A stretch of 64,000 nucleotides of DNA. Source: Streptomyces anulatus (GTDB taxonomy: Bacteria > Actinomycetota > Actinomycetes > Streptomycetales > Streptomycetaceae). The position numbers and the translations under genes were made by a program. The stretch covers positions 1,044,125 to 1,108,124 of the forward strand of contig NZ_BMVK01000001.1 in NCBI RefSeq assembly GCF_014650675.1. Direction: 5' to 3'. Below are positions 36,626 through 45,592 of this stretch, one piece after another (positions within the stretch are counted from its first letter, which is position 1; each line of letters opens with the position of its first letter). A model generated the notes under the pieces. It saw only the letters and a list, made by a program, of their open reading frames with translations. It was not told the origin of the DNA and ran no database searches.

Positions 36626-38095
36626 TCAGCGGTTGAAGCCGCTGCCCAGTTCCGCCTTCGTGGCCACCGTGCCGAGCGTCCCGTGGCCGAAGCTGAACGA
36701 GCCCTTGGCCACGAGGCCGGTGGCGGTGGCCGGGAACACCCACAGGGAGCCCTCGTCCGCGTTCTCGCCGGGCGCGCCCACGGCCAGTTCGGTGCGGCCG
36801 TCGCCGTTGAGGTCGCGCAGGGCCGCCGCGCCGCCGAAGCGGTCGTTCTTCTCCACGGCCCCGACGACGTCCGGCGTGCCCTGGTTGAAGCCGTAACTGC
36901 CCAGGCCCGTGGGTCCGGCAGCGGTGCCGGGAAGGACGACGAGGCCGCCCGCCGAGGCGACCGTGCCCTGGTCCTCACCGGGGACGCCCACCGCGATCTC
37001 GCCGTAGCCGTCGCCGTCGGTGTCCCCGATGGCCACGGAAGCGCCGAAGTTGTCGCTGTGCTCGGCGGCTCCGGGGACGCCGGGCGAGTCCTGGTTGAGG
37101 ACGACGGCCTTGGTGCCCTGCGGGCCGCTCGCGCCGCCCGGTACGTAGGTGAGCATGCCGCCCTTGGCGAGCGGCAGGTCCAGGTCGCTGTCGTACCCGT
37201 CGACGGCGCGCCCGACGGCGAGGTCGGCGTACCGGTCGTTGTTCACGTTGCCGACGGCGATGTGCTCGCCGCCCTGCAGGTTGTAGCCGTTTTTCCCCTT
37301 GACGGCGGTGAGGTCCGGGCCGAGTCCGGCCGGGCCGCCGAGACCGATCATGATGCGCCGGGCGTCGTACTCGTCGCCGTCGTTGGCGACGACGGCGAGA
37401 TCGTCGCGGCCGTCGCCGTTCAGGTCGCCCGCGGCCACGTCGAGGTTCCGCCAGTCGTCGGCGTTCGGGATCTCGGTGGCCGCCGCCGCGACGCCGTCGC
37501 GGGTGAAGGGGCCGCTGAGCGCGTGCAGGGCCATGTGCCCGGCGCCGACGACGTCCGGGGCGCCGTCGCCGTCGAAGTCGCCGACGGCCAGCCACCGGCC
37601 CAGGCCGTCGTACTCCTCGCCGGTCAGCAGGGTCGCCCCGCCGGCCAGGCCGCCCGGCCCGCCCCACAGGACGGTCACGCCACCGCCCGCGCTCTCGGCC
37701 GCTCCGATCTTCTCGCCCTGCGAACCGACGACCAGGTCCGCGTAACCGTCCTGGTCGAGATCGGCGGAGGCGACCGCGCTGCCGAAGGCGTCACCGGCCT
37801 CCGGGGTGCCGGGGACTCCCGCCGAGGCCTGGGTGAACACCCGCTTGGCGGAGTCCTTGATTCCGTCGCGGGAACCGTAGGCCACGCCGACGTATCCGGC
37901 GCCCTTGAACCCCTTGACGGTCGCACCGGGCGCGGCGAACGCCAGGTCGGGATAGCCGTCGCCGTTGAAGTCGGCGCGGGGGCCGTGGGGGTCGGGGGCC
38001 GGCGCGGGCAGGGCGGCGGCGGCGGGCAGGGCGACGACTGCGGCGGCCAGGGTGACGGCCAGGACGACACCGGTACCGAGTGCTCGGGATGTCAC
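36626..38095 (-). CDS. Secreted FG-GAP / integrin alpha-type repeat protein
   Basis: Encodes 489 residues. After a signal peptide (mature part from about residue 30), seven FG-GAP repeats form a probable beta-propeller. Each has a calcium-binding loop of the type DFNGDGYPDL, DLDQDGYADL or DLNGDGRDDL; one copy (NVNNDRYADL) is degenerate. Such proteins are common in Streptomyces secretomes and are thought to bind surfaces or partners; no enzyme motif is seen. GTG 38095 has AAGGAG five bases upstream. Confidence 0.9.
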   Translation of the reverse strand: MTSRALGTGVVLAVTLAAAVVALPAAAALPAPAPDPHGPRADFNGDGYPDLAFAAPGATVKGFKGAGYVGVAYGSRDGIKDSAKRVFTQASAGVPGTPEAGDAFGSAVASADLDQDGYADLVVGSQGEKIGAAESAGGGVTVLWGGPGGLAGGATLLTGEEYDGLGRWLAVGDFDGDGAPDVVGAGHMALHALSGPFTRDGVAAAATEIPNADDWRNLDVAAGDLNGDGRDDLAVVANDGDEYDARRIMIGLGGPAGLGPDLTAVKGKNGYNLQGGEHIAVGNVNNDRYADLAVGRAVDGYDSDLDLPLAKGGMLTYVPGGASGPQGTKAVVLNQDSPGVPGAAEHSDNFGASVAIGDTDGDGYGEIAVGVPGEDQGTVASAGGLVVLPGTAAGPTGLGSYGFNQGTPDVVGAVEKNDRFGGAAALRDLNGDGRTELAVGAPGENADEGSLWVFPATATGLVAKGSFSFGHGTLGTVATKAELGSGFNR

Positions 38096-38352
38096 GGGGA
38101 CTCCTTCTGCTGGGACGTTCGCCGCGACGGCGCCGCGGGACGGCCGGAAAGCGCTGTCCCCGTGGCGCCGCGGCGTGCGCGGCTGCGTCGGAAATGGGTC
38201 GGATCGAGTGGCCACTCGCACCCCTACAGACAGGCCTGCCGGGCGAAGGGTTGTGCCCGGTACGGCAGTTCACCCCTAAGGTTTCCTCGCTGCGCCGGTG
38301 GCGCCCCGGTGATCCGACGGTGGATCACCGATGAAATCCGAGGGACGGTGCG

Positions 38353-38925
38353 ATGACGGTCGAGGTACGAACGGTGGAGGCCGGGGAGCTGAACCGGTAC
38401 ACCGACGGGATCCGCGACGTGTACGCGCGGGCGTTCTCGGCCCCGCCGTGGAACGAGGATCCGGCCGGGGCCGACAGCTATGCGGAGCGGCTCGCGCGGG
38501 ACGTGCTCCGGCCCGGGTTCACGGCGGCGGTGGCGACGGCCGGGGGGACGGTAACCGGTTTCGCCACGGCCTGGATCACCCCGGAGGTCTTTCCGGCCGA
38601 CCGCAGCTACGGGCAGGTCGCCGAGGCCCTCGGGCCCCGGCGGACACGGGCGTGGCTCTGCGGTGCGCTGGAGGTGAACGAGCTCGCGGTGGCGCCGGAG
38701 GCGCACGGTACGGGGCTCGGCGCGGCGCTGCTGCACGCGGTGACGGGACCGGTCCCGGACGGCCGTTGCTGGCTGCTGACCTCCGTGCGGGCCGAGGCGG
38801 CGCTGCGCCTGTACGAGCGGACCGGCTGGCGGCGGGTCGACGCACCCGTGCCCGGTGCGGCCGCTCTCGTGGTGCTGCTCGGCCCCCGCCATCCGCGGCG
38901 GGCAGAGGCCGGGGGCCGCCGGTAG
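38353..38925 (+). CDS. GNAT-family N-acetyltransferase
   Basis: Encodes 190 residues of the GNAT fold: the acetyl-CoA-binding motif reads VNELAVAPEAHGTGLGAALLHAV, and the C-terminal strand LRLYERTGWRRV is typical. The N-terminal 60 residues carry NRYTDGIRDVYARAFSAPPWNED. The acceptor substrate cannot be told. It stands alone, divergent from the FG-GAP gene. Confidence 0.88.
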   Translation: MTVEVRTVEAGELNRYTDGIRDVYARAFSAPPWNEDPAGADSYAERLARDVLRPGFTAAVATAGGTVTGFATAWITPEVFPADRSYGQVAEALGPRRTRAWLCGALEVNELAVAPEAHGTGLGAALLHAVTGPVPDGRCWLLTSVRAEAALRLYERTGWRRVDAPVPGAAALVVLLGPRHPRRAEAGGRR

Positions 38926-38989
38926 CACCCCGCATCCCGCCCACGTACGGATGCGGATGCGGATCGGATACGGAGGGGGGCGCTCCGCC

Positions 38990-39457
38990 CTACAGCGCGA
39001 CGGCCAGCAGGACGCACGCCACCAGTGCGAACGCGGTACGCACCTGGTGGAGGGTGTTCCAGCGGGACTCGAAGGCCGCGCGGGCCGCGCTGTCGTCGCC
39101 GCCCTCGGATGCGGCGAGGGCGTTGTTGAGCGGGATGTTCCCGATCACGGTCACCAGATGACCGGCGACCCCGCAGATCAGCGCCCCCAGGATGGCGGGG
39201 CCCGCCGCCTCGCCGTGCTCGCCGAGGCCGGTGAAGAACGCGGCGGCGGGCAGCGCGACGACGCCGAGGAACAGGACCAGGAAGACCGGGCCGGGGACCT
39301 TCTCGTTGAAGCGGCGCATGGCCGCCGTGAACTGCTCGTCCGTCAGGTCGGCGAGGCCGGGCATGATCGCGATCAGGAAGGTCAGCATGAACCCCGCGTA
39401 GAGGCCGTTGACGATCGTGGCGAGCACCAGGAAGAGGGAGGTCATGGCGGACATCAT
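38990..39457 (-). CDS. DUF1772 (anthrone oxygenase-like) membrane protein
   Basis: Encodes about 155 residues with four membrane helices. The helix pattern TSLFLVLATIVNGLYAGFML, then VFLVLFLGVVALPAAAFF, GALICGVAGHLVTVIGNIPLNN and a final helix fits DUF1772. Some members act on polyketide anthrones, but most are uncharacterised, so no reaction is claimed. Start candidates are ATG 39457, 39454 and 39445; none has a strong ribosome site. Confidence 0.82.
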   Translation of the reverse strand: MMSAMTSLFLVLATIVNGLYAGFMLTFLIAIMPGLADLTDEQFTAAMRRFNEKVPGPVFLVLFLGVVALPAAAFFTGLGEHGEAAGPAILGALICGVAGHLVTVIGNIPLNNALAASEGGDDSAARAAFESRWNTLHQVRTAFALVACVLLAVAL

Positions 39458-39557
39458 GGCCTGGAACGGCGGTTCACAGGGCCCATTTTCGAATGACCGT
39501 GCGAACCGTTTCGGCCCGGGCGGCCCAGGCCGCTCGGGCCGCTCGGGCCGCTCCGCC

Positions 39558-41225
39558 TCAGCCGATCTCGCCCTCGCCCGGTTCCGGCTCGTCGTCCGTT
39601 CCCGATCCGCCCTTGATCCGGTCCGCCTGCCCGATGGCCCTGGCCAGCTTCGTGACGGAACTGTCCTCGGTCGTTTCCGCCAGCCCGGCGGCCCGGGAGG
39701 CGAGTTCACCGAGGCCGGGTGCGCCGGGCAGGTCGCCGCCCCGCAGGTGGTCGGCGAAGTAGGCCGCCACGGCCGCTACTTGGAGCCGGTCGCTGCCGCC
39801 GCCCCACAGGGATCCGTCGATCGCTCCGGTCGTCGCGGTTCCGGTCTCCTCCCGGGCCTCGCGGGTCTTGGGGTCGAGCCAGCGCACGGTCGCCTTGGCC
39901 ACGGTGCCGGACGCGCCCTCGCGCAGCCGTACGGCGTACAGAGCGGTCACCGTGTGGCCGGGGCCGACCTCGCCGCCGTCGACGCTGTCGTCGCGGAAGT
40001 CCTCGTCGGCGACCTTGCGGTTCTCGTAGCCGATCAGCCGGAACTGCTTCACGGTCTTCCGGTCGAACGCCACCTGGGCCTTGGCGTCGCGGGCCCGGAT
40101 CTCCAGGTGGGCGGGCAGCTGGTCGACGAAGACCTTGCGGGCCTGCTCCTCGTCACCGACGTACGTGGTGTTCCCGTCGCCCTTGTTGGTGAGCTGTTCC
40201 ATGAACGCGTCGCCGTACTCGCTGCCGACGCCGACGCCGAAGAGGGTGATGCCGTACTCGCGGCGGGCGGAGCCGATCTTCTCCAGAATCCCGTCGGCGT
40301 TGGTGTCGCCGGTGTTGGCCAGCGCGTCGGAGAGGAGCACCACCCGGTTGGTGGCGCCCTTGCGGTGGCCCTCGACCGACTCCTCGTAGCCGAGGGTGAT
40401 ACCCGCCTCGACGTTGGTGGACTGCATCGGCTGCATCTCCTCCACCGCGTCCTTGATCCGGTTCCGGTTGCCCTGGAGACGGGTCATCGGCAGCCGGGTC
40501 TCGGCCTCGTCGCTGAAGGTGACCAGGGAGATGGAGTCGTCGTCGCGCAGTTCGTCCGTGAGGATGTTCAGGGACTTCCTGACCAGGTCCAGACGGCCGG
40601 TCTCGGCCATGGACCCCGAGATGTCGACGACGAACGTCAGGGCCGCGGGCGGCCGTTCAGCGGTCGACGGGGCGGACTCGGTGGCCAGGCCGACGCGGAG
40701 CAGCGACCAGTCGGACGCTCCGGTTCCGCCGCCCCCGCCCTTCCCGGAACCGATGCGCGCCCCGTCGACGTTCACCGAGAAGCCGGGGCCCTTCGGCCGT
40801 TCGTACCCCTGGCGGAAGCTGTTGACGAACTCCTCGGGGCGTACGTCCTCGGGCGAGGGCAGCATGCCGTCGCCGAGGGTGCGGCGCGCGTAGCCGTAGC
40901 TGGCGGTGTCCACGTCCAGGGCGAAGGTGGAGAGGTAGTCGGGCGGCGCGACGTCCCGCTCGCTCTCGTCGCCGGAGTCTCCCGTCGGTGCGGCCGACCG
41001 GCCCTTCTCGGGCGCCACCGCGTCCGGTGCGGGCTGTCCGCCGCCGGTCGATCCCTGCCCGTTACGCGTATCCGAACTCAGGTCGCGCTTGCCGCCCGAG
41101 TCGCTGTCGCCGCTGCCGCACGCGGTGAGGGCCATGGCGCCCGCCAGAAGGAGCGCCACGGCTCCCGCCCGGCCCCCTGCCCGGCCCCCCGACCGCTTCT
41201 CGTGTCGCCGGCTTACCTGATGCAT
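39558..41225 (-). CDS. VWA-domain lipoprotein (YfbK family)
   Basis: Encodes 555 residues. A lipoprotein signal peptide ends at LTAC (Cys near residue 36). An N-terminal VWA-associated region (DYLSTFALDVDTASYGYARRTL) precedes a von Willebrand A domain with metal site DISGS and TFSDEAE, and a C-terminal domain as in YfbK-like proteins. It sits outside the cytoplasmic membrane. ATG 41225 is favoured: a run of G lies six bases upstream. GATGTC-ctc-GACATC, an inverted repeat at 41248-41262, is just upstream of the start and may be an operator. Function of the family is unknown. Confidence 0.9.
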   Translation of the reverse strand: MHQVSRRHEKRSGGRAGGRAGAVALLLAGAMALTACGSGDSDSGGKRDLSSDTRNGQGSTGGGQPAPDAVAPEKGRSAAPTGDSGDESERDVAPPDYLSTFALDVDTASYGYARRTLGDGMLPSPEDVRPEEFVNSFRQGYERPKGPGFSVNVDGARIGSGKGGGGGTGASDWSLLRVGLATESAPSTAERPPAALTFVVDISGSMAETGRLDLVRKSLNILTDELRDDDSISLVTFSDEAETRLPMTRLQGNRNRIKDAVEEMQPMQSTNVEAGITLGYEESVEGHRKGATNRVVLLSDALANTGDTNADGILEKIGSARREYGITLFGVGVGSEYGDAFMEQLTNKGDGNTTYVGDEEQARKVFVDQLPAHLEIRARDAKAQVAFDRKTVKQFRLIGYENRKVADEDFRDDSVDGGEVGPGHTVTALYAVRLREGASGTVAKATVRWLDPKTREAREETGTATTGAIDGSLWGGGSDRLQVAAVAAYFADHLRGGDLPGAPGLGELASRAAGLAETTEDSSVTKLARAIGQADRIKGGSGTDDEPEPGEGEIG

Positions 41226-41363
41226 GTGCAACCCCCCACGTCGTCACGATGTCCTCGACATCTGTGAATGTGACGTACGGGGTCGCCGACCGGAGTCGAC
41301 GAAAGCGTTGCGGAACCATCTCGATGCGGCAACAGCGGGCAGGAAACCGGCGGAACATCAGGT

Positions 41364-42275
41364 TCAGGACACGATGTCCTTACGACTGAACCCGCGGAAG
41401 GCCAGCGCGAACAGGATCAGGGCATAGGTCACTGATACGGCCGTGCCCTTGATCATGCCGCCCCACTCCAGTTGCGGCTGGAGTGCGTCGGCCCAGGCGA
41501 ACTGCCAGTGCGCGGGCAGGAAGTCGCGCCAGGAGCCGAGTGCGGTGACCGCGTCGAGCACATTGCCGACGATGGTGAGGCCCACCGCGCCGCCGACCGC
41601 GCCGAGCGGGGCGTCGGTCTTCGTGGACAGCCAGAACGCCAGGCCTGCGGTGACCAGTTGGGAGACGAAGATGAACGCCACGACGATCGCGAGGCGGGGC
41701 ACCGTGTCCCCGGCCGACAGCGCTCCCCCGGTGGGCAGTTTCAGCGGCCCCCATCCGTAGGCCGCGGTGCCCGCCACCAGCGCGACGAGCGGCAGCAGCA
41801 CCATCGCGGCCAGGCTGAAGCCGAGCGCGACGACGAGCTTGGACCACAGCAGCCGCACGCGCGGCACGGGCGCGGCGAGCAGATAGCGCAGCGAGGACCA
41901 GCTCGCCTCGGAGGCGACGGTGTCCCCGCAGAACAGGGCGACCGGCACCACCAGCAGGAACCCGGCCGAGACGAACAGCGAGGTGGCGGCGAAGTTCGCG
42001 GCGGACTCGGTCGCCACGTCCATCAGGTTGATCCGGCCGCCGCCCCCGCCACCGCCACCGCCGTCCTCGCCGTCCGGCGTGCCGCCGATCGCGAAGGCGA
42101 TGATCAGGATGAAGGGGAGGGCGGCGAGCACCCCGCCCATCAGCAGGGTGCGTCGTCTGCGCAACTGCCGCATGGCCTCGACGCGGAGGGGAAGCGTGCG
42201 CCGGGCGCGGTAGCCGGCGGCCTCGGGATGCGCTGTGTCGCCCCGGACCTCGGGGGGCTGGACGGGGGCGCTCAT
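41364..42275 (-). CDS. ABC-2 type permease partner of the hydrolase-ATPase fusion
   Basis: Encodes 303 residues with about six membrane helices. A basic cytoplasmic N-terminus (RVEAMRQLRRRRTLL) and a polyglycine outside loop near residue 80 are visible. The start overlaps the stop of the fusion gene as ATGA, and GGAG stands upstream. It is therefore the channel subunit for the ATPase domain fused to an exported hydrolase. Substrate unknown. Confidence 0.88.
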   Translation of the reverse strand: MSAPVQPPEVRGDTAHPEAAGYRARRTLPLRVEAMRQLRRRRTLLMGGVLAALPFILIIAFAIGGTPDGEDGGGGGGGGGRINLMDVATESAANFAATSLFVSAGFLLVVPVALFCGDTVASEASWSSLRYLLAAPVPRVRLLWSKLVVALGFSLAAMVLLPLVALVAGTAAYGWGPLKLPTGGALSAGDTVPRLAIVVAFIFVSQLVTAGLAFWLSTKTDAPLGAVGGAVGLTIVGNVLDAVTALGSWRDFLPAHWQFAWADALQPQLEWGGMIKGTAVSVTYALILFALAFRGFSRKDIVS

Positions 42276-44926
42276 GCTGCTCCTCCGGAGATCAGGGTGA
42301 GGAAGGCGTCCTCCAGGCGACGGTGCGGTCCGACGCCGGTGACCGGGACGTCGAGCCGGACGAGATCGGAGACGAGCCGGGAGGTGGTGGCCCCGTCGAG
42401 GCGGACGAGGAGTCCGCGCCCGTCGTCGGTGCGGACGGCGGAGCCTATGCCGGGCAGGGCGGCGACCTTCTCCGCCAGCGGCTCGGACACCTCCTCGGCC
42501 GTGGTCACCAGGATCATGTCGCCGGATCCGGTGATCTCGGCGACGGGTCCGGCCTGGACAAGCCGGCCCCGGTCCATGACGACCAGGTGGGTGCAGGACT
42601 GCTCGACCTCGGAGAGGAGGTGGCTGGAGACGATGACGGTCCGGCCACCGGCCGCGTAACGGATCATCACGTCCCGCATCTCGCGGATCTGCGGCGGGTC
42701 GAGCCCGTTGGTCGGCTCGTCGAGGATGAGGAGGTCCGGCATGCCGAGCATGGCCTGGGCGATGGCCAGCCGCTGCCGCATGCCCTGGGAGTAGGTGCGT
42801 ACGGCACGGGCGAGCGCGTCGCCGAGGCCGGCGATCTCCAGTGCCTCGTCGATGTGCGCGTCCTCGGCGGGACGGCCGGTGGCCTGCCAGTACAGGTCCA
42901 GGTTGGCGCGCCCGGACAGGTGCGGCAGGAAACCCGCGCCCTCCACGAACGCCCCGACCCGGGACAGCACCGGCGCGCCCGGCCGGATGGCCTGCCCGAA
43001 GACGCGGATCTCGCCCTCGTCGGGGGTGATGAGCCCCATGAGCATGCGCAGGGTCGTCGTCTTGCCCGCGCCGTTGGGCCCGAGGAGCCCGAGGACCTGG
43101 CCCTTCTCGACGCGGAAGGACAGCTCGCGCACGGCGTACCGGTCGACGGACTTGGCGTACTTCTTGGAGAGACCGGTGATCTGGAGCGGTACGTCGGTGA
43201 GCGCGGGGTCCGGTGCGGGCGTCGCGGTCCGGCGGCGGGCGGTGAGCAGCAGACCGGCCGCGATGACGAGGGCGGCGGCAGGGAGGCCCCAGGTCCACCA
43301 CGGGAGGGTGGCCGCCGCGGTCCGCACGGCGGGCGCGGTGGGGACGGTCAGCGGTCCGTCGGCGGTGACGGTGTACGTGGCGGGCTCGGCCGGGGACGCG
43401 TAGCCGAGGTCGGTCGCGGAGAACACGAGCCGCAGCCGGTGTCCGGCGTCGAACTCGTGGTCCACGGCGGGCAGGGCCAGCTCGACCGGCTTGCCCTGCT
43501 GGTCGGGGGTGATCCGGTAGGGGGCGACGAGCTGGTGGGGCAGCACCTGCTGCCTGCCGTCCGGCGACACGTCGTACACCTTGCCGAAGAGCACCGCGTC
43601 CCGGTCGCCGCTCGCCGTCACGTTCACCTTCACGGTGGGCGTGCCGGTGACGCGTACGGAGGTGTCCAGCGGGGCGGACTCGAACCGGGCGAACTGTCCG
43701 GGGAAGTCGAGCGAGAGCCCGACGCCGAGGGAGGACAGCTGGGCGAGTCCGCCGCCGACGCCGGGCACGGCGGAGATGGCGGGCGGCGAGGACCCCGCGG
43801 GGTTGCGGAAGGTCTTCGTCCCGCCGCCGAGCGCGATGTCCCGGCCACCGCTGCGCAGCCCCGGGTAGGTGTCGCCGCTCGCGCCGCGCAGGAGGGCCGC
43901 GCCGTCGGTGGAGTCGACGCCTCCGGTGCGGGTGACGCGGAAGGCGGGCCCGGCGTCGGCGCCGGTGTCCTCCTTGAGGTAGCGGTCGAACCAGTCCCCG
44001 ACGCGCCCTTCGACGCGTCCGGTCTCGTTGTCGCCGCCGTCGTGCCCGCCCGCGATCCAGTCGACGGAGACGGGGGCGCCGTTGGCGCTGATGGCCTTCT
44101 GCATGGCGTCGGCCTGGCCGAGCGGGAAGAGGGAGTCGGACTGCCCCTGGAGGAGGAGCGAGGGGACCTTGATGCGGTCGGCGACGGCGGACGGCGAACG
44201 CTCGGTGAGGAGGTCGACCGCCTCGGCGTCGGGCTTGCCGCTGACGGCGACCCGCTCGTACATCTCGCAGAGCCGCTTCTCGAACTTCTCGCAGCCGCCG
44301 CCGGTGGTGATGAAGATCCCGGCCCAGAGCTTCTTGAAGACTCCGTCGGGGAAGAGGGCGTCGGCGAGGTTCCAGTAGGTGATCACGGGCGCGACGGCGT
44401 CGACCCGCTCGTCGTGCCCGGCGGCGAGCAGGGAGACGGCCCCGCCGTAGGAGGCCCCGGTGAGCCCGACCCGGGGGTCGCCCTTCTTGTCGAGCTCCAC
44501 CTCGGGCCGCGTCGCGAGCCAGTCGATGAGCCGCGAGACGTCCCTGACCTCGTGGTCCGGGTCGTTGAGGGAGATCGTGCCGCCGGACTTGCCGAAGCCG
44601 CGCGCCGACCAGGTCAGCACGGCGTAGCCGTCGGCGGCCAGCTTCTCGGCCTGGGCCCGTACGTCGTTCTTGCTGCCGCCGAAGCCGTGCCCGATGAGCA
44701 CGGCGGGCCGCTTACCGGAACCCTTGGCGTGGAAGTACGAGGTGTCGATCGGCACCCCGTCCATGCGCAGCGTCCGGTCCTCGCGCTGCACGGCGGGCGT
44801 GCCGTCGTCGGCGACGGCCGTCCAGGTGCCGCCGCCCACGAGCACGGCGAGCGCGGCGCCGAGCGCGGCCCACCGGCCGGGTGTACGGGGCAGCAGGCGC
44901 CGCCATCGAGCAGTAGGGGTCTCCAT
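42272..44926 (-). CDS. Fusion of exported S15/CocE-like alpha/beta hydrolase and ABC ATPase
   Basis: Encodes 884 residues in one open frame. Residues 18-40 form a signal-anchor helix. An alpha/beta-hydrolase domain follows (oxyanion GHGFGGSKND, nucleophile GASYGG with Ser159, likely Asp264 in QGQSDSLFP and His295 in AGGHDGG), then the beta-sandwich seen C-terminal in X-Pro dipeptidyl-peptidase/CocE proteins (to about 535). A second membrane helix (544-563) leads to a complete ABC ATPase: Walker [10 protein letters not shown] (616-624), YSQGMRQRL, LLILDEPTNGLD and SSHLLSE. Predicted topology puts the hydrolase outside and the ATPase inside. The permease gene overlaps downstream. Confidence 0.9.
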   Translation of the reverse strand: METPTARWRRLLPRTPGRWAALGAALAVLVGGGTWTAVADDGTPAVQREDRTLRMDGVPIDTSYFHAKGSGKRPAVLIGHGFGGSKNDVRAQAEKLAADGYAVLTWSARGFGKSGGTISLNDPDHEVRDVSRLIDWLATRPEVELDKKGDPRVGLTGASYGGAVSLLAAGHDERVDAVAPVITYWNLADALFPDGVFKKLWAGIFITTGGGCEKFEKRLCEMYERVAVSGKPDAEAVDLLTERSPSAVADRIKVPSLLLQGQSDSLFPLGQADAMQKAISANGAPVSVDWIAGGHDGGDNETGRVEGRVGDWFDRYLKEDTGADAGPAFRVTRTGGVDSTDGAALLRGASGDTYPGLRSGGRDIALGGGTKTFRNPAGSSPPAISAVPGVGGGLAQLSSLGVGLSLDFPGQFARFESAPLDTSVRVTGTPTVKVNVTASGDRDAVLFGKVYDVSPDGRQQVLPHQLVAPYRITPDQQGKPVELALPAVDHEFDAGHRLRLVFSATDLGYASPAEPATYTVTADGPLTVPTAPAVRTAAATLPWWTWGLPAAALVIAAGLLLTARRRTATPAPDPALTDVPLQITGLSKKYAKSVDRYAVRELSFRVEKGQVLGLLGPNGAGKTTTLRMLMGLITPDEGEIRVFGQAIRPGAPVLSRVGAFVEGAGFLPHLSGRANLDLYWQATGRPAEDAHIDEALEIAGLGDALARAVRTYSQGMRQRLAIAQAMLGMPDLLILDEPTNGLDPPQIREMRDVMIRYAAGGRTVIVSSHLLSEVEQSCTHLVVMDRGRLVQAGPVAEITGSGDMILVTTAEEVSEPLAEKVAALPGIGSAVRTDDGRGLLVRLDGATTSRLVSDLVRLDVPVTGVGPHRRLEDAFLTLISGGAA

Positions 44927-45069
44927 TCCTCGACCCTAAACGGAGGATGCAAGCCGGTCGCATGCCGCCAGGGTGAGGTGCGCGGCCTCCCTGAGAGGTA
45001 CGGTACGCCCCCGCCGTACTCCGGACGCGGTACAGAACGCCTTCGGAACCCTTGCCCCGGGAGGCCCTT

Positions 45070-45495
45070 GTGGACATTCGCCGCGCCACGACCGTCACGG
45101 AGCTGCTGGCCGCCGGCCACCTCTACGACGCGCCGCCCCGCGAGGAATGGGCCGCCCGCTTCCTCGCCGCGGACGGTCACGTGCTGCTGATCGCGTACGT
45201 GGACGGCGTCCCGGCCGGCTTCGTCTCGGGCATCGAGATGCTGCACCCGGACAAGGGCACGGAGATGTGCCTGTACGAACTCGGCGTCGACGACCCGTTC
45301 CGCCGCCGGGGCATCGGCAGGGCCCTGACGCTGGCGCTCGTGGACGTCGCCCGGGAGCGGGGGTGCTACGACCTGTGGGTCGGCGTGGAGGGGGACGACG
45401 AGGCGGCGCTCGCGACGTACCGGTCGGCGGGGGCGGGGGACGACGGCGGGTTCACGATGCTGACGTGGGAGTTCGGGGACGGTGCCGCTCGGTAG
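45070..45495 (+). CDS. GNAT-family N-acetyltransferase, AAC(3)-I-like size
   Basis: Encodes 141 residues. The acetyl-CoA motif is VDDPFRRRGIGRALTLALVDVARERG, preceded by CLYELGV; the end LATYRSAGAGDD...MLTWEF is typical of small GNATs resembling AAC(3)-I. Resistance activity is not implied; related chromosomal genes are common. GTG 45070 is chosen because GGGAGG lies six bases upstream; a TTG at 45052 is less likely. It diverges from the hydrolase-ABC fusion. Confidence 0.85.
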   Translation: MDIRRATTVTELLAAGHLYDAPPREEWAARFLAADGHVLLIAYVDGVPAGFVSGIEMLHPDKGTEMCLYELGVDDPFRRRGIGRALTLALVDVARERGCYDLWVGVEGDDEAALATYRSAGAGDDGGFTMLTWEFGDGAAR

Positions 45496-45530
45496 AAGGG
45501 ACGCTCCCGGGCGTCAACCCTGACCTTCGT

Positions 45531-45559
45531 CGGGGGCCGTTCCTGCCGTTCGGCCCCCG
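45531..45559 (+). terminator. Probable terminator after the GNAT gene
   Basis: A 9-bp perfect stem CGGGGGCCG / CGGCCCCCG with an 11-base loop begins 35 bases after the stop. There is no T run. It lies between the GNAT and PAP2 genes. Confidence 0.5.
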
Positions 45560-45592
45560 CGCCGGGCCCTGGTGCCTTCGTACGTTCGCCGC

